Positions 41,909 through 50,031 of a stretch of 51,083 nucleotides of DNA are shown here, piece by piece. The stretch lies in the NCBI GenBank assembly GCA_028875245.1, contig JAPPEU010000058.1:1-51083 (forward strand), in the 5' to 3' direction. The position numbers were made by a program, and so were the translations under genes. Source of the DNA: Chloroflexota bacterium. GTDB lineage: Bacteria; Chloroflexota; Anaerolineae; Aggregatilineales; Phototrophicaceae. A model generated the notes under the pieces. That model made no database searches. It was not told the origin of the DNA and saw nothing but the letters and a program-made list of their open reading frames with translations. The stretch's first letter is position 1; every line of letters starts with the position of its first letter.

Positions 41909-43069
41909 TTAATCGCGGTACAGCGCCTTGGCTTGCTTGAACAGGCGCTTCAGGGCCGCCAGCACATCGCGCCCGTTCCCGCCTTGCATCAGGTATTCCC
42001 GAATCGGCGCGCCGGCGTGATCCTGAAAATGCAGATATCCGGGGAAACGCGGGCGCAAATAAGCGCGGTCCAGGGCCGGCAAGGTATTGCGGAAGTAATT
42101 GTTCGAGCGGCGATTCACTTCCGCATCCAGCCAGGCGCTTCGATGCCCCGGCTGCCCGCCGCTGTCAAAGAAGAGCGTGCCTTGAATCGCCGGGCTCGCT
42201 GTGAACATGGCATAATCCCGCGCGATCTCAAGCGCCTGGCAGCGGGCGGAAATCGCCAGGCCGGTCCCGCCGAGCGTCGTCTGGCAGCGTCCCTGTCCAT
42301 TAATATCCACCATGTCGTCAAACATCAGCAGTTTGTCGGCGTATCCGCTGCGGGCATAATTCGAATAGCCATAGGCGAATGGGCAGTAGACGAAGTCGTC
42401 GCGCCGTGAGAGCGCCTCATAAACAGCGATTGGATTCCAGTCGAAGATCGCCGGCGGGCACAGGCTCGCCAGCTCCCGCAATTGCTCCAGCGCTCGCAAG
42501 CTCATCCCGTCTGAAAGCGCCCACTCATCCTCGATGAAGGGCGCTTCGCCCTGCGTCGCGCAGAGCATATAGAAGTTCATCAGCGTATCGATGGGAATCC
42601 CCGGCATGATGACGCGCCCCTTGCGCGCCAATGCCAGCAGCTCGCGCCAGGTTTGCGGCTGCTCCAGCTCATAGCGCGCCAGCAGATCGGGCCGATAAGA
42701 AGCGACCGGCGTCGCCGCGTCAATCGCCAACGCGCATTGACTGCCATCGAAGATGTAACTCGCGTGGGAATGACCGACGGAGTTCGCCGCCTGATCGCGC
42801 ATGAATTCATCTGGAATCAAATCTTGCAGCGGCAGAAGGACCTGGCTGTAGGCGGCGTAACCGGCCCAAGGATGATCGATCACCAGCAGGTCATACTCCT
42901 CCGCCAGGCCCTGAATCGGCGCGTCCGCGAATGCCTGCAGCGAGCGCTTCTCCCAGCGGATTTCCACCTCCGGGCACATCTCGCTGAATCGCTGCGCCGT
43001 AGCCACGACCGACAAGAACCCGCGCGAATGATTCCAGGTGATGCCGCGCAATAGCGTCTTGCTTTCCAT
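41909..43069 (-). CDS. Family 1-type solute-binding protein without signal peptide
   Basis: The 386-residue protein resembles sugar ABC transporter binding proteins (LLVIDHPWAGYAAYSQVLLP, ALAIDAATPVASYRPDLLAR, DYAMFTASPAIQGTLFFDSG). It starts MESKTLLRGITWNHSRGFLS with AAAGGAG upstream of the ATG and has no hydrophobic signal sequence, so as annotated it stays in the cytoplasm. It may be an intracellular ligand-binding protein. The permease genes at 48989 and 50016 are not in its operon. A repeat-rich gap and a divergent MaoC operon lie upstream. Confidence 0.8.
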   Translation of the reverse strand: MESKTLLRGITWNHSRGFLSVVATAQRFSEMCPEVEIRWEKRSLQAFADAPIQGLAEEYDLLVIDHPWAGYAAYSQVLLPLQDLIPDEFMRDQAANSVGHSHASYIFDGSQCALAIDAATPVASYRPDLLARYELEQPQTWRELLALARKGRVIMPGIPIDTLMNFYMLCATQGEAPFIEDEWALSDGMSLRALEQLRELASLCPPAIFDWNPIAVYEALSRRDDFVYCPFAYGYSNYARSGYADKLLMFDDMVDINGQGRCQTTLGGTGLAISARCQALEIARDYAMFTASPAIQGTLFFDSGGQPGHRSAWLDAEVNRRSNNYFRNTLPALDRAYLRPRFPGYLHFQDHAGAPIREYLMQGGNGRDVLAALKRLFKQAKALYRD

Positions 43070-43107
43070 ACGCCGTCTACTCCTTTGCTATTTTCACCAC
43101 AGCCCTT

Positions 43108-43141
43108 CGTGAGTAACAACTCGGCTCACAGAAAATAACGA
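43108..43141. repeat. 34-bp dispersed repeat (second copy)
   Basis: CGTGAGTAACAACTCGGCTC and the following CACAGAAAATAACGA match the reverse complement of 1972-2005 at 31 of 34 positions. Confidence 0.65.
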
Positions 43142-43160
43142 GCCAGCCAATGAAGGAGTC

Positions 43161-43257
43161 TGTAGGGACGTTTGACCCGCAGTGTCTACGCGCGGCGCTA
43201 AAACGCCCCACTGCCTTATGGGGCGGCGGGAGGGCGAGACAAGGGTCGCCCCTACAG
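43161..43257. repeat. Composite palindromic repeat before the MaoC operon
   Basis: From left: a copy of the GTTTGACCCGC...GCGGCG element (43161-43209), a CGCCCC...GGGGCG hairpin (43204-43226), and an inverse GGGCGAGAC...GTCGCCCCTACAG element (43231-43257). The block begins CTGTAGGG and ends CCTACAG, the same terminal pair as at 13729-13826. Confidence 0.7.
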
Positions 43258-43342
43258 ACTTCGCTATGACCGCTGATGGAATCTGGCTGGTTCATTGAGA
43301 TAATGGAAAGACCCCATAGCTTTCAATGGTACTCGCAGAGCG

Positions 43343-43356
43343 TTTTGCTTGCAAAA
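43343..43356. promoter_or_regulatory. Palindromic operator TTTTGC-TT-GCAAAA
   Basis: TTTTGCTTGCAAAA is an inverted repeat with 6-bp arms and a 2-bp centre, about 95 bp upstream of the MaoC-IclR-dehydrogenase operon. A weaker relative, ATTTTATCTGCAAAAT, follows at 43361-43376. The same palindrome occurs at 46801-46814. The IclR regulator at 43944 is the likely binder. Confidence 0.65.
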
Positions 43357-43450
43357 TGCAATTTTATCTGCAAAATATAGTGAGAGCGGCCGCGCTTGTC
43401 AACTCATGGGCGCGCGTTCGCCCAGCCAGGCAGGTTACCGGGGACAATCC

Positions 43451-43909
43451 ATGATCAAGACGACGTATTTTGAAGATTACGAGATTGGCTCGAGCCGCGA
43501 AACGATCGGCAGGACGATCACGGAGGCCGATATCGTGCTGCACGCAGGCCAGACGGGCGATTTCTTCCCCCACCACATGGATGCCGAATGGGTCAAGACG
43601 CAGGAATTCAAAGAGCGCATCGCCCATGGCACGCTGATTTTGAGCATTGGCATCGGCATGACCGCCAACGAAATTAATCCCGTCGCTTTTTCTTACGGCT
43701 ACGACCGCATCCGATTTATCCGCCCGGTCTATATCGGCGATACCATCACTGTGAAAGCCACCATCAGCGAGAAGCGCGATTATCCCAAACGCCCCGAGCT
43801 CGGCTATGTCATTGAGCAAGTTGAGGTTTTTAACCAGGGGGGCAAGATCGTGCTCGCCTGCCAGCACCTCTATCTTGTACAGCGCAAGGCAGGCGCGCCC
43901 GCGGAATGA
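43451..43909 (+). CDS. MaoC family acyl dehydratase (catalytic type)
   Basis: ATG 43451 gives 152 residues. The hot-dog fold's catalytic motif is intact: [12 protein letters not shown] carries the aspartate and histidine of (R)-specific enoyl-CoA hydratases, followed by [18 protein letters not shown]. The end is [18 protein letters not shown]. It would hydrate or dehydrate a CoA thioester in the cytoplasm. The IclR gene follows 34 bp downstream, and a second, degenerate MaoC gene lies at 48052, beside a CoA-transferase. Confidence 0.85.
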   Translation: MIKTTYFEDYEIGSSRETIGRTITEADIVLHAGQTGDFFPHHMDAEWVKTQEFKERIAHGTLILSIGIGMTANEINPVAFSYGYDRIRFIRPVYIGDTITVKATISEKRDYPKRPELGYVIEQVEVFNQGGKIVLACQHLYLVQRKAGAPAE

Positions 43910-43943
43910 AGCGCCCCCATCCATCGAAACAGAAAGCCGCGCG

Positions 43944-44750
43944 ATGTCTGAGATGCGATCAGCGCCCAATTACAGTGTGCCTGCCCTGGAAAAAGGCCTG
44001 GCCGTCGTTGAATTGCTGGCGCGGGCCTCGGAACCGCTCTCCCTGTCGCAAATCTCGGAGATGATGGCGAACAGCACGAGCCAACTCTTTCGCACGATGA
44101 ACTGCCTTGTCGACAGCGGTTACGTCATCAAGGACGAGATACACGGCAAATACAGCCTCACGCTAAAGCTCTTTGAATTGGCGAATCGTCATTCGCCGTT
44201 GAAACACCTGCTGCGCGTCGCCATCCTGCCGATGCAAGAACTGGCGCGGACGATACGGGAGTCTTGTCATATCAGCATCATTCAGCATCGTCAGCTGCTC
44301 GTCGTCGGCCAGGCGGAAAGCCCGGAAAAGGTTCAGATTTCGGTATCCGTCGGCACGTCCTTCCCGCTCGTTTCGACCGTTTCCGGACGCCTGCTGCTGG
44401 CGGTGATGGACGAGACAGGACGCAGCGCCATCCTGCAAGAAGACGCGGATTACCGGCAAATGCCAGCGGGTGAACGCGAGCTGTTCTGGGAGCGCATCGC
44501 GCAGATCCAAAGCAGCGGCATATCCAGCGCCGTTGGTGAATCCTTCATCGGTTTGCAGGATACAGCCGTGCTCGTTGGCAATCCGGCGGTCGGCGTCACC
44601 GCGGCTATCGCCATCACGCAGCTGACGGCCAGCCGGCAAAGCAGAGATCCGCGAGAAGTGACCGACGCCTTGCTGAGCTGCGCCCGCCAAATCAACCAGC
44701 GCGCTGGCTTGACTGAAATCGCAGAGCCGCAACTGTCACAGGTCTTTTAG
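43944..44750 (+). CDS. IclR family transcriptional regulator
   Basis: ATG 43944 gives 268 residues, the usual length. The N-terminal winged helix is VPALEKGLAVVELLARASEP with LSLSQISEMMANSTSQLFRT (about 12-65). The C-terminal effector domain includes ISIIQHRQLLVVGQ, FPLVSTVSGRLLLAVMDE and GISSAVGESFIGLQDTAVLV. IclR regulators sense carboxylic acids and bind short palindromes. Two identical TTTTGC-NN-GCAAAA sites flank this locus. Lies between the MaoC and dehydrogenase genes of one operon. Confidence 0.92.
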   Translation: MSEMRSAPNYSVPALEKGLAVVELLARASEPLSLSQISEMMANSTSQLFRTMNCLVDSGYVIKDEIHGKYSLTLKLFELANRHSPLKHLLRVAILPMQELARTIRESCHISIIQHRQLLVVGQAESPEKVQISVSVGTSFPLVSTVSGRLLLAVMDETGRSAILQEDADYRQMPAGERELFWERIAQIQSSGISSAVGESFIGLQDTAVLVGNPAVGVTAAIAITQLTASRQSRDPREVTDALLSCARQINQRAGLTEIAEPQLSQVF

Positions 44751-44781
44751 TCCGAATACGGCTATATGAGGATGATCTCGC

Positions 44782-45864
44782 ATGTCAGCATTTGAGTTTC
44801 GCCAAGCAGCGACCCTGCCCGCCAGGCCGCGGCCAATCGTCAGCATCGGTCTGGGCGGAATTGTGCATGACGCGCATTACCCCGCTTACCGGCTGGCTGG
44901 CTTTGATGTGGTCGGCGGCTTCGATATCAATGGCGAACGCGCCGCCATGATGGGTGACAAATTCGGCATCCCGCGGCTATACCGCTCGTTGTCAGAAGCA
45001 ATCCAGCAGGCGCCGGGGGACGCCGTCTTTGATATTGCCGTGCCCGGGGGCGCCATCGCCGATATCCTGCGTGAAATCCCCGCAGGCCGCGCCGCGCTCA
45101 TCCAGAAGCCGATGGGTGAAGACCTGGCCGAAGCGCGACAGATTCTGGACATTTGCCGCGAACGCAAGTTGATTGCCGCTATCAACTTTCAACTGCGTTT
45201 CGCCCCGTTCATCATCGCCGCCCGCGACATGATCGAGCAAGGTTTGCTCGGCGAGCTGAACGATGTCGAGTTCCGCGTTCAGTGCAATACGCCCTGGCAT
45301 TTGTGGCCTTTCTTATTCCCCTTGCCTCGCTGCGAGATCCTGTATCACAGCATCCATTATGTCGATCTCATCCGCTCATTCTGCGGCAGCCCGCGAGGCG
45401 TCTACGCCAGGACGATGAGCCACCCTTCGGCGCCCGACCTGCGTGGGGGCGCGCGCTCCATGATCATCATGGATTACGGCGATAATCCGCGCGTCAACGT
45501 GATGACCAATCACAGCCACGCTTACGGCGGCGAAAAGCAGCAATCCTACGTGAAATTCGAGGGGGGCAAGGGCGCGATTCAAATCCGCGCCGGCCTCAAT
45601 ATGAATTATCCGGACGGCGTGCCGGACCGCTTCGAGTACATCCTGCTCGACGAGGGCGGCGACCCCGTATGGCAGACGCTCGACATCAAGGGCTCATGGT
45701 TTCCGGAAGCCTTTATCGGCACGATGGCGAGCCTGATGCGCTATGCCGATGGCGAGACCGAGTCCCTGCCCACATCGGTTGAGGACGCCATCTTGACGAT
45801 GGCCACGGTGGAAGCCGCTTACGAATCCAGCGCGCGCGGCGGGACGCCCTTGCCCGCCGTATAA
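44782..45864 (+). CDS. Gfo/Idh/MocA family oxidoreductase
   Basis: The 360-residue protein has SIGLGGIVHDAHYPAYRLAG as its nucleotide-binding start, LIQKPMGEDLAEA (the KP motif) and a domain-2 block PRCEILYHSIHYVDLIRSFC. It is distinct from the pair at 23614/24875. AGGAT precedes the ATG. It probably oxidises a sugar that enters the pathway, and the product lactone could be opened by the convergent amidohydrolase. Its stop is 10 bp from that gene's stop. Confidence 0.9.
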   Translation: MSAFEFRQAATLPARPRPIVSIGLGGIVHDAHYPAYRLAGFDVVGGFDINGERAAMMGDKFGIPRLYRSLSEAIQQAPGDAVFDIAVPGGAIADILREIPAGRAALIQKPMGEDLAEARQILDICRERKLIAAINFQLRFAPFIIAARDMIEQGLLGELNDVEFRVQCNTPWHLWPFLFPLPRCEILYHSIHYVDLIRSFCGSPRGVYARTMSHPSAPDLRGGARSMIIMDYGDNPRVNVMTNHSHAYGGEKQQSYVKFEGGKGAIQIRAGLNMNYPDGVPDRFEYILLDEGGDPVWQTLDIKGSWFPEAFIGTMASLMRYADGETESLPTSVEDAILTMATVEAAYESSARGGTPLPAV

Positions 45865-45874
45865 CCAAACCGCA

Positions 45875-46720
45875 CTATAGATTCAGCTTGTAGAAGGCAT
45901 TGCCCGTCCCGCCGAGGATCGCGTCTCGCTCCTCCGATGACAGGTCGGCCAGGCATTTCTTCGTCTCGTCCCAAACCTTGGCGTAATCACCAGCGAGCAC
46001 GGCCACGGGCCAATCGCTGCCGAACATCAAGCGCTCAGCGCCGAAGGTCTCCAGAGCATAATCCACCAGCGGCTTGATATCTTCATAGGTCCAATTCTCG
46101 AAGTCAGGCGTCACCGTGTTTAAGCCCGAGACCTTGGCGTACACATTCGGGCTTTCCGCCGCGGCCGCCAACTGCGCGCGCCAGACCGCCCGATCGTCGT
46201 CCCCCAGCGGCGGTTTCGCCAGGTGATCAATCACCATTTTCAGGTTGGGCACTTTCTCGGCCAAGGTCGGCACATGCTTGAGATGATTGGGGAAGACCGC
46301 CACGACATCGAAGGTCAGGTCGCGGTCCGCCAGGATTTGCAGGCCCTCGATCACCTGCTTCTGGGTGACCCAGTCCGGGTTCGTCTCTTCATGGATGAGA
46401 TGCCGCATGCCTTTGAAGGTGGGGTTCCGCCCGTACTCGTCGAGTTTCCTGGCGGCTTCGGCGGGGTCATGCAGCGGCGCCCAACCGACGACGCCCGCGA
46501 CCCAATCATTGGCTTCCGCGATCGCCAGCATCGAATCGGTATCGGCGTAAGAGTCCATCGCTTGCACAATCACAGTCTTGTCGACGCCCGCCGCCTCCAA
46601 CTGCGGCGCCAGCTCAGCCGTGGTGAAGGTCCGGTAGATGGGTCCGTAGGCCGGCACGAGCCAGGGATAAGCGACTTCATCCAGATTCCAAAAATGCTGA
46701 TGCGTATCAACCGTAATCAT
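45875..46720 (-). CDS. Amidohydrolase-fold lactonase (fucono/rhamnono-lactonase or PDC-lactonase type)
   Basis: ATG 46720 is chosen because GGAGG lies 5 nt upstream; the in-frame TTG at 46732 overlaps that site. The 281-residue protein opens MITVDTHQHFWNLDEVAYPW, with metal ligands H7 and H9, and has LKMVIDHLAKPPLGDD and RLMFGSDWPVAVLAG (late aspartate). This TIM-barrel family hydrolyses sugar lactones. With L-rhamnose mutarotase and a Gfo/Idh/MocA dehydrogenase nearby, a sugar lactonase is the best guess. It is divergent from the CoA-transferase, and the shared gap holds an IclR-type palindrome. Confidence 0.86.
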   Translation of the reverse strand: MITVDTHQHFWNLDEVAYPWLVPAYGPIYRTFTTAELAPQLEAAGVDKTVIVQAMDSYADTDSMLAIAEANDWVAGVVGWAPLHDPAEAARKLDEYGRNPTFKGMRHLIHEETNPDWVTQKQVIEGLQILADRDLTFDVVAVFPNHLKHVPTLAEKVPNLKMVIDHLAKPPLGDDDRAVWRAQLAAAAESPNVYAKVSGLNTVTPDFENWTYEDIKPLVDYALETFGAERLMFGSDWPVAVLAGDYAKVWDETKKCLADLSSEERDAILGGTGNAFYKLNL

Positions 46721-46800
46721 CTGCGCCTCCAAAGGCCGGAAAAAGCGTCGCCGTTTGACAGAACTGATTTTGCTGACTATATTTTACGGATAAAAAGTGT

Positions 46801-46814
46801 TTTTGCAAGCAAAA
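46801..46814. promoter_or_regulatory. Palindromic operator TTTTGC-AA-GCAAAA in the divergent region
   Basis: TTTTGCAAGCAAAA is the same inverted repeat as at 43343 (centre AA instead of TT). It lies between the amidohydrolase (minus) and the CoA-transferase (plus) genes, where one regulator could control both. Proposed IclR site. Confidence 0.65.
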
Positions 46815-46892
46815 CAGCATTGCGTCCAACAGGCAGCCATGAGCTCGCCCCGACTTACTGTAGGCGCAGCCGTTCAGGAGACAAGAGAGACA

Positions 46893-48035
46893 ATGCGACC
46901 ATTGGAAGGTTTACTCGTACTGGACTTCAGCATTTTTCTGTCGGGTCCCTCGGCAGCCTTGCGCCTGGCCGATTTGGGGGCGCGCGTCATCAAGGTGGAG
47001 CGCCCGGACGGCGGCGATCTCTGCCGGCAGCTATACATCTCCGAGCTGGAGCTGGATGGCGAAAGCACGCTCTTTCATTCGATCAATCGCAACAAAGAGA
47101 GCTTCGCCGCCAACTTGAAAGAGCCGCTTGACCTTGAGCGGGTCAAGGACTTGATCAAGCAGGCGGATGTCATCATTCAGAATTTTCGTCCCGGCGTCAT
47201 GGCGCGCCTGGGGCTGGATTACGAGTCGGCGCGCGCCATCAACCCGCGCATTGTCTATGGCGAAATCACCGGCTACGGCAACGAAGGACCCTGGGTTTAC
47301 AAGCCGGGCCAAGACTTGCTGCTGCAATCCATTTCCGGTTTGGTCTGGCTCAATGGCGATGCGGACCGGCCACCGACGCCTTTTGGTTTGGCGGTCGTCG
47401 ATCTCTTCGCGGGCGCGCATCTGGTGCAAGGCATTCTGGCCTGCCTGGTGCGCCGCGGCATCACCGGGGAAGGCGGCCTGGTGCAGGTCAGCCTGCTGGA
47501 GTCGATCCTCGATTTTCAATTCGAAGTCCTCACGACGCATCTCAACGATGGCGGCAAGCTGCCCCAGCGCAGCCGGATCAACAACGCCCACGCCTACCTG
47601 GCCGCGCCCTATGGGATTTATCAGACGGCGGATGGCTTTCTGGCGCTGGCGATGGGTTCGATACCGGTCCTGGGCGATTTGCTGGAATGCCCGCCCCTGC
47701 TGGCCTATACCGAGTCCGCCACCTGGTTCACGCAGCGCGACAAGATCAAAGCGACCCTCGTTGAGCACCTCAAGACCGAGTCGACGCAGCATTGGCTGGA
47801 TATCCTGGAGCCGCGCGATATCTGGTGCGCCGATGTCTTAACCTGGGACCGCCTGCTGCGGCACGACGGCTTTGCGGTGATCGATATGATTCAAGAAGTT
47901 TCGCGCGATGAAGATGTCAAGCTGGCGACCACTCGCTGCCCGATACGAATCGATGGCGAGATACTGAAGAGCGCCAAGGGCGCGCCGCGCATCGGCGAAG
48001 ACACCGGGCGCATCATGAACGAGTTTGCGCTGTAG
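46893..48035 (+). CDS. CaiB/BaiF-type (family III) CoA-transferase
   Basis: ATG 46893 gives 380 residues, the family's usual size. It opens [20 protein letters not shown] and has [15 protein letters not shown], the [12 protein letters not shown] block and [16 protein letters not shown]. The catalytic aspartate is in [15 protein letters not shown] further in-frame start at 46797 (GTG) would place the operator inside the gene and is unlikely. It would move CoA between carboxylic acids, activating a pathway acid for the MaoC hydratases. A MaoC gene follows 16 bp downstream. Confidence 0.93.
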   Translation: MRPLEGLLVLDFSIFLSGPSAALRLADLGARVIKVERPDGGDLCRQLYISELELDGESTLFHSINRNKESFAANLKEPLDLERVKDLIKQADVIIQNFRPGVMARLGLDYESARAINPRIVYGEITGYGNEGPWVYKPGQDLLLQSISGLVWLNGDADRPPTPFGLAVVDLFAGAHLVQGILACLVRRGITGEGGLVQVSLLESILDFQFEVLTTHLNDGGKLPQRSRINNAHAYLAAPYGIYQTADGFLALAMGSIPVLGDLLECPPLLAYTESATWFTQRDKIKATLVEHLKTESTQHWLDILEPRDIWCADVLTWDRLLRHDGFAVIDMIQEVSRDEDVKLATTRCPIRIDGEILKSAKGAPRIGEDTGRIMNEFAL

Positions 48036-48051
48036 ATTTGAGGAGTGATCC

Positions 48052-48555
48052 ATGCCGGAAAATACACCCGTAGAAATGCACAAGGACTTGCCATTATTCA
48101 ATACCGAGACCTGGATGTACGAGGACTTCGAGATCGGCGCCAAGATCAAATCGATCCGCCGCACGCTCTCCGAAGGCGAGTGCATGATCTTCAACGCCAT
48201 CGTGCTTGATATGCACCCCTACGTCGCCGATGAGATCTTCGCCCGCGACGAAGGCATCTTCGACAAGCGGCTGGTGGCCGGTTCCATGGTCTTCAGCATC
48301 GGCCTGGGCCTGATGGCGCACAACAATATCCATACCTTCAGTTACGGCTATGACAAGCTGCGCTTCATCAAGCCGGTCTTCATCGGCGATACCATTTACA
48401 CCGTGCGCACGCAGTTAAGCAAAGAGCCGAAATACGCCGAAATGGGATTGGTCAGGGTCAGCTACGAGGTCTACAAGAACGAAGGCCTGCTCGCGCTGTA
48501 TTGCGAACACTTGCAGACGGTGATGTACCGTCATCCGGAAAACTTCAACAAATAA
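48052..48555 (+). CDS. MaoC-like hot-dog protein lacking the catalytic histidine
   Basis: The 167-residue protein aligns with the one at 43451 ([20 protein letters not shown]; later [20 protein letters not shown]). At the catalytic motif it reads [10 protein letters not shown] where the other has [11 protein letters not shown], so the aspartate is kept but the two histidines are tyrosine and valine. GGAG precedes the ATG. It may be the non-catalytic half of a MaoC heterodimer or bind rather than hydrate an acyl-CoA. Operon with the CoA-transferase and mutarotase genes. Confidence 0.82.
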   Translation: MPENTPVEMHKDLPLFNTETWMYEDFEIGAKIKSIRRTLSEGECMIFNAIVLDMHPYVADEIFARDEGIFDKRLVAGSMVFSIGLGLMAHNNIHTFSYGYDKLRFIKPVFIGDTIYTVRTQLSKEPKYAEMGLVRVSYEVYKNEGLLALYCEHLQTVMYRHPENFNK

Positions 48556-48574
48556 GCGAATTAGGAGAAACAAG

Positions 48575-48898
48575 ATGAAGCGTTTTGGGCAAGTCATTGG
48601 CTTACGGCCGGAAGATGCCGCCGAGTATATCCGCTTGCACGCGGATGTCTGGCCCGGCGTGTTAAAGAAGATCGAGGAATGCAACATCCGCAATTACTCC
48701 ATTTTTCGCTACGGCGATCTGCTTTTCGCCTACATGGAATATCACGGGGACGATTTCGACGCCGATATGGCGGCTATGGCTGCCGACGAGACGACGCAGA
48801 AGTGGTGGGCGCTCTGCATGCCGATGCAGAAACCGGTGGAAGACCGCGCTGAGGGCGAATGGTGGAAAACGATCGAGGAGGTCTTCCACTGCGACTGA
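48575..48898 (+). CDS. L-rhamnose mutarotase family protein
   Basis: The 107-residue length and motifs match RhaM: RFGQVIGLRPEDAAEYIRLH with the conserved histidine in LHADVWPGV, YSIFRYGDLLFAYMEY, and WWALCMPMQKP near the end. AGGAG precedes the ATG by 7 nt. RhaM interconverts the alpha and beta anomers of L-rhamnose; related members act on other 6-deoxy sugars. It is the last gene of the CoA-transferase operon and the best substrate clue for the locus. Confidence 0.9.
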   Translation: MKRFGQVIGLRPEDAAEYIRLHADVWPGVLKKIEECNIRNYSIFRYGDLLFAYMEYHGDDFDADMAAMAADETTQKWWALCMPMQKPVEDRAEGEWWKTIEEVFHCD

Positions 48899-48988
48899 GC
48901 GCGGCTTGCCCCCCTGCTCGACTACGCTACAATTGCAGGAGCGGCTCGGTGAGTCGCCCGCAAAACAATGAGATTCCCGTTTCGCGCC

Positions 48989-49858
48989 TCAGCCCTTGAC
49001 CGCGCCGAAGGTTAAGCCGCTGACCAGGTTGCGCTGCACCAGAATCACAAAGATGACAGCCGGCACCATCATGATCACGCTCATGGCCGCCATGCCGCGC
49101 CAGTCCACGGTGAATTGCTCGGTGAAGGCGAACAGGCCGGGCGGAAAAGTCTTCGCCGCATTGTTGCGCGCCAAAACGCTGACGATCTGAAATTCATTCC
49201 AGGCCGCCAGAAAAGCGAATATCGCCGCCGTCGCCAAGCCCGGCAGCGACAGGGGCAGTTCAATGCGCCAAAAAGCGGACCAGTGGCCGCAGCCATCGAT
49301 ATAAGCTGACTCGGTCAATTCCTTCGGGATCTGGCGAAAGAAGCCATCCATCAGCCAGGCGGTGAAGGGGATGTTGACCGCGACATAGACGAATGCCAAG
49401 CCCAGCACATTATTGGTCAAGCCGACGCGGTTGAAGAGCAGGAAGAGGGGCAAGCTCAGGGCGACGCCGGGCACCGCCCGCGACAGCATGATGCCGAGGA
49501 AGAACGTAGTATGAAAGCGAAAGCGAAAGCGCGCAAAGGCATAACCGGCCAGCGTGCCCAGAGAGACGGCGACGATCGTGCTGACGCCGGAGGCCAACAG
49601 CGAGTTCCGCAGATAGGCTTCCACGGCGACGCGCTGCTGCACATCGGGATTCAGCCCGAACATATTGGCGTAGGCTTCCAGCGTCAAGCGCTTGGGAATC
49701 CAGACGGGCGGATAGGTATTGATCTCCACATTGGGGCGAAAGGCGGTCATGATGATCCAGAAAGCCGGCAGGGCCAACAGGATCAAAACAGCCCAGGCGA
49801 CCCCGTTCCAGATCATATCGTTGCGGCGGCGGTTCGGGCCGACGCTGCGCGTAATCAC
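48989..49858 (-). CDS. Sugar ABC transporter permease (MalG/ThuG type)
   Basis: I start this gene at GTG 49858, because GGAGG lies 8 nt upstream (49867-49871); the in-frame ATG at 49900 begins inside a palindromic repeat. The resulting 289-residue protein has six membrane helices (the first is WNGVAWAVLILLALPAFWII) and the EAA loop YIDGCGHWSAFWRIELPLSL that contacts the ATPase. It ends LVSGLTFGAVKG, the typical MalG end. It works with the permease encoded just upstream. No ATPase gene is in the window, so a shared ATPase is likely. Confidence 0.92.
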   Translation of the reverse strand: MITRSVGPNRRRNDMIWNGVAWAVLILLALPAFWIIMTAFRPNVEINTYPPVWIPKRLTLEAYANMFGLNPDVQQRVAVEAYLRNSLLASGVSTIVAVSLGTLAGYAFARFRFRFHTTFFLGIMLSRAVPGVALSLPLFLLFNRVGLTNNVLGLAFVYVAVNIPFTAWLMDGFFRQIPKELTESAYIDGCGHWSAFWRIELPLSLPGLATAAIFAFLAAWNEFQIVSVLARNNAAKTFPPGLFAFTEQFTVDWRGMAAMSVIMMVPAVIFVILVQRNLVSGLTFGAVKG

Positions 49859-50031
49859 TGCAGGGTCCTCCGCCGCTTTTCTACCCCATCCCCCGGCCAT
49901 GTGCCCCCTCGGTCCCCCGCCTCACGAGGGAAGGGGAGCGCCGCGCGCGGATCCACGCTAAAGCGGACGTCATCCCCCCATCGCAATGGGGGGACCGCGG
50001 GGGGTTGACCTGTAATCATTGCACGATCCTC
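49851..50031. repeat. Composite palindromic repeat at a permease-gene junction, flanked by 20-bp direct repeats
   Basis: GTAATCACTGCAGGGTCCTC (49851-49870) and GTAATCATTGCACGATCCTC (50012-50031) match at 17 of 20. Between them is a composite element: CCCCATCCCCC...GAGGGAAGGGGAG, a linker, then CCCCCCATCGCAATGGGGGG with ACCGCGGGGGG. The same two-part element is in frame in the propeller gene (39115, 40285). Confidence 0.75.

Noticed and set aside
46797..46892. GTG at 46797 as the CoA-transferase start
   Set aside because: It would put the palindromic operator inside the gene and add 32 residues before the conserved family start.
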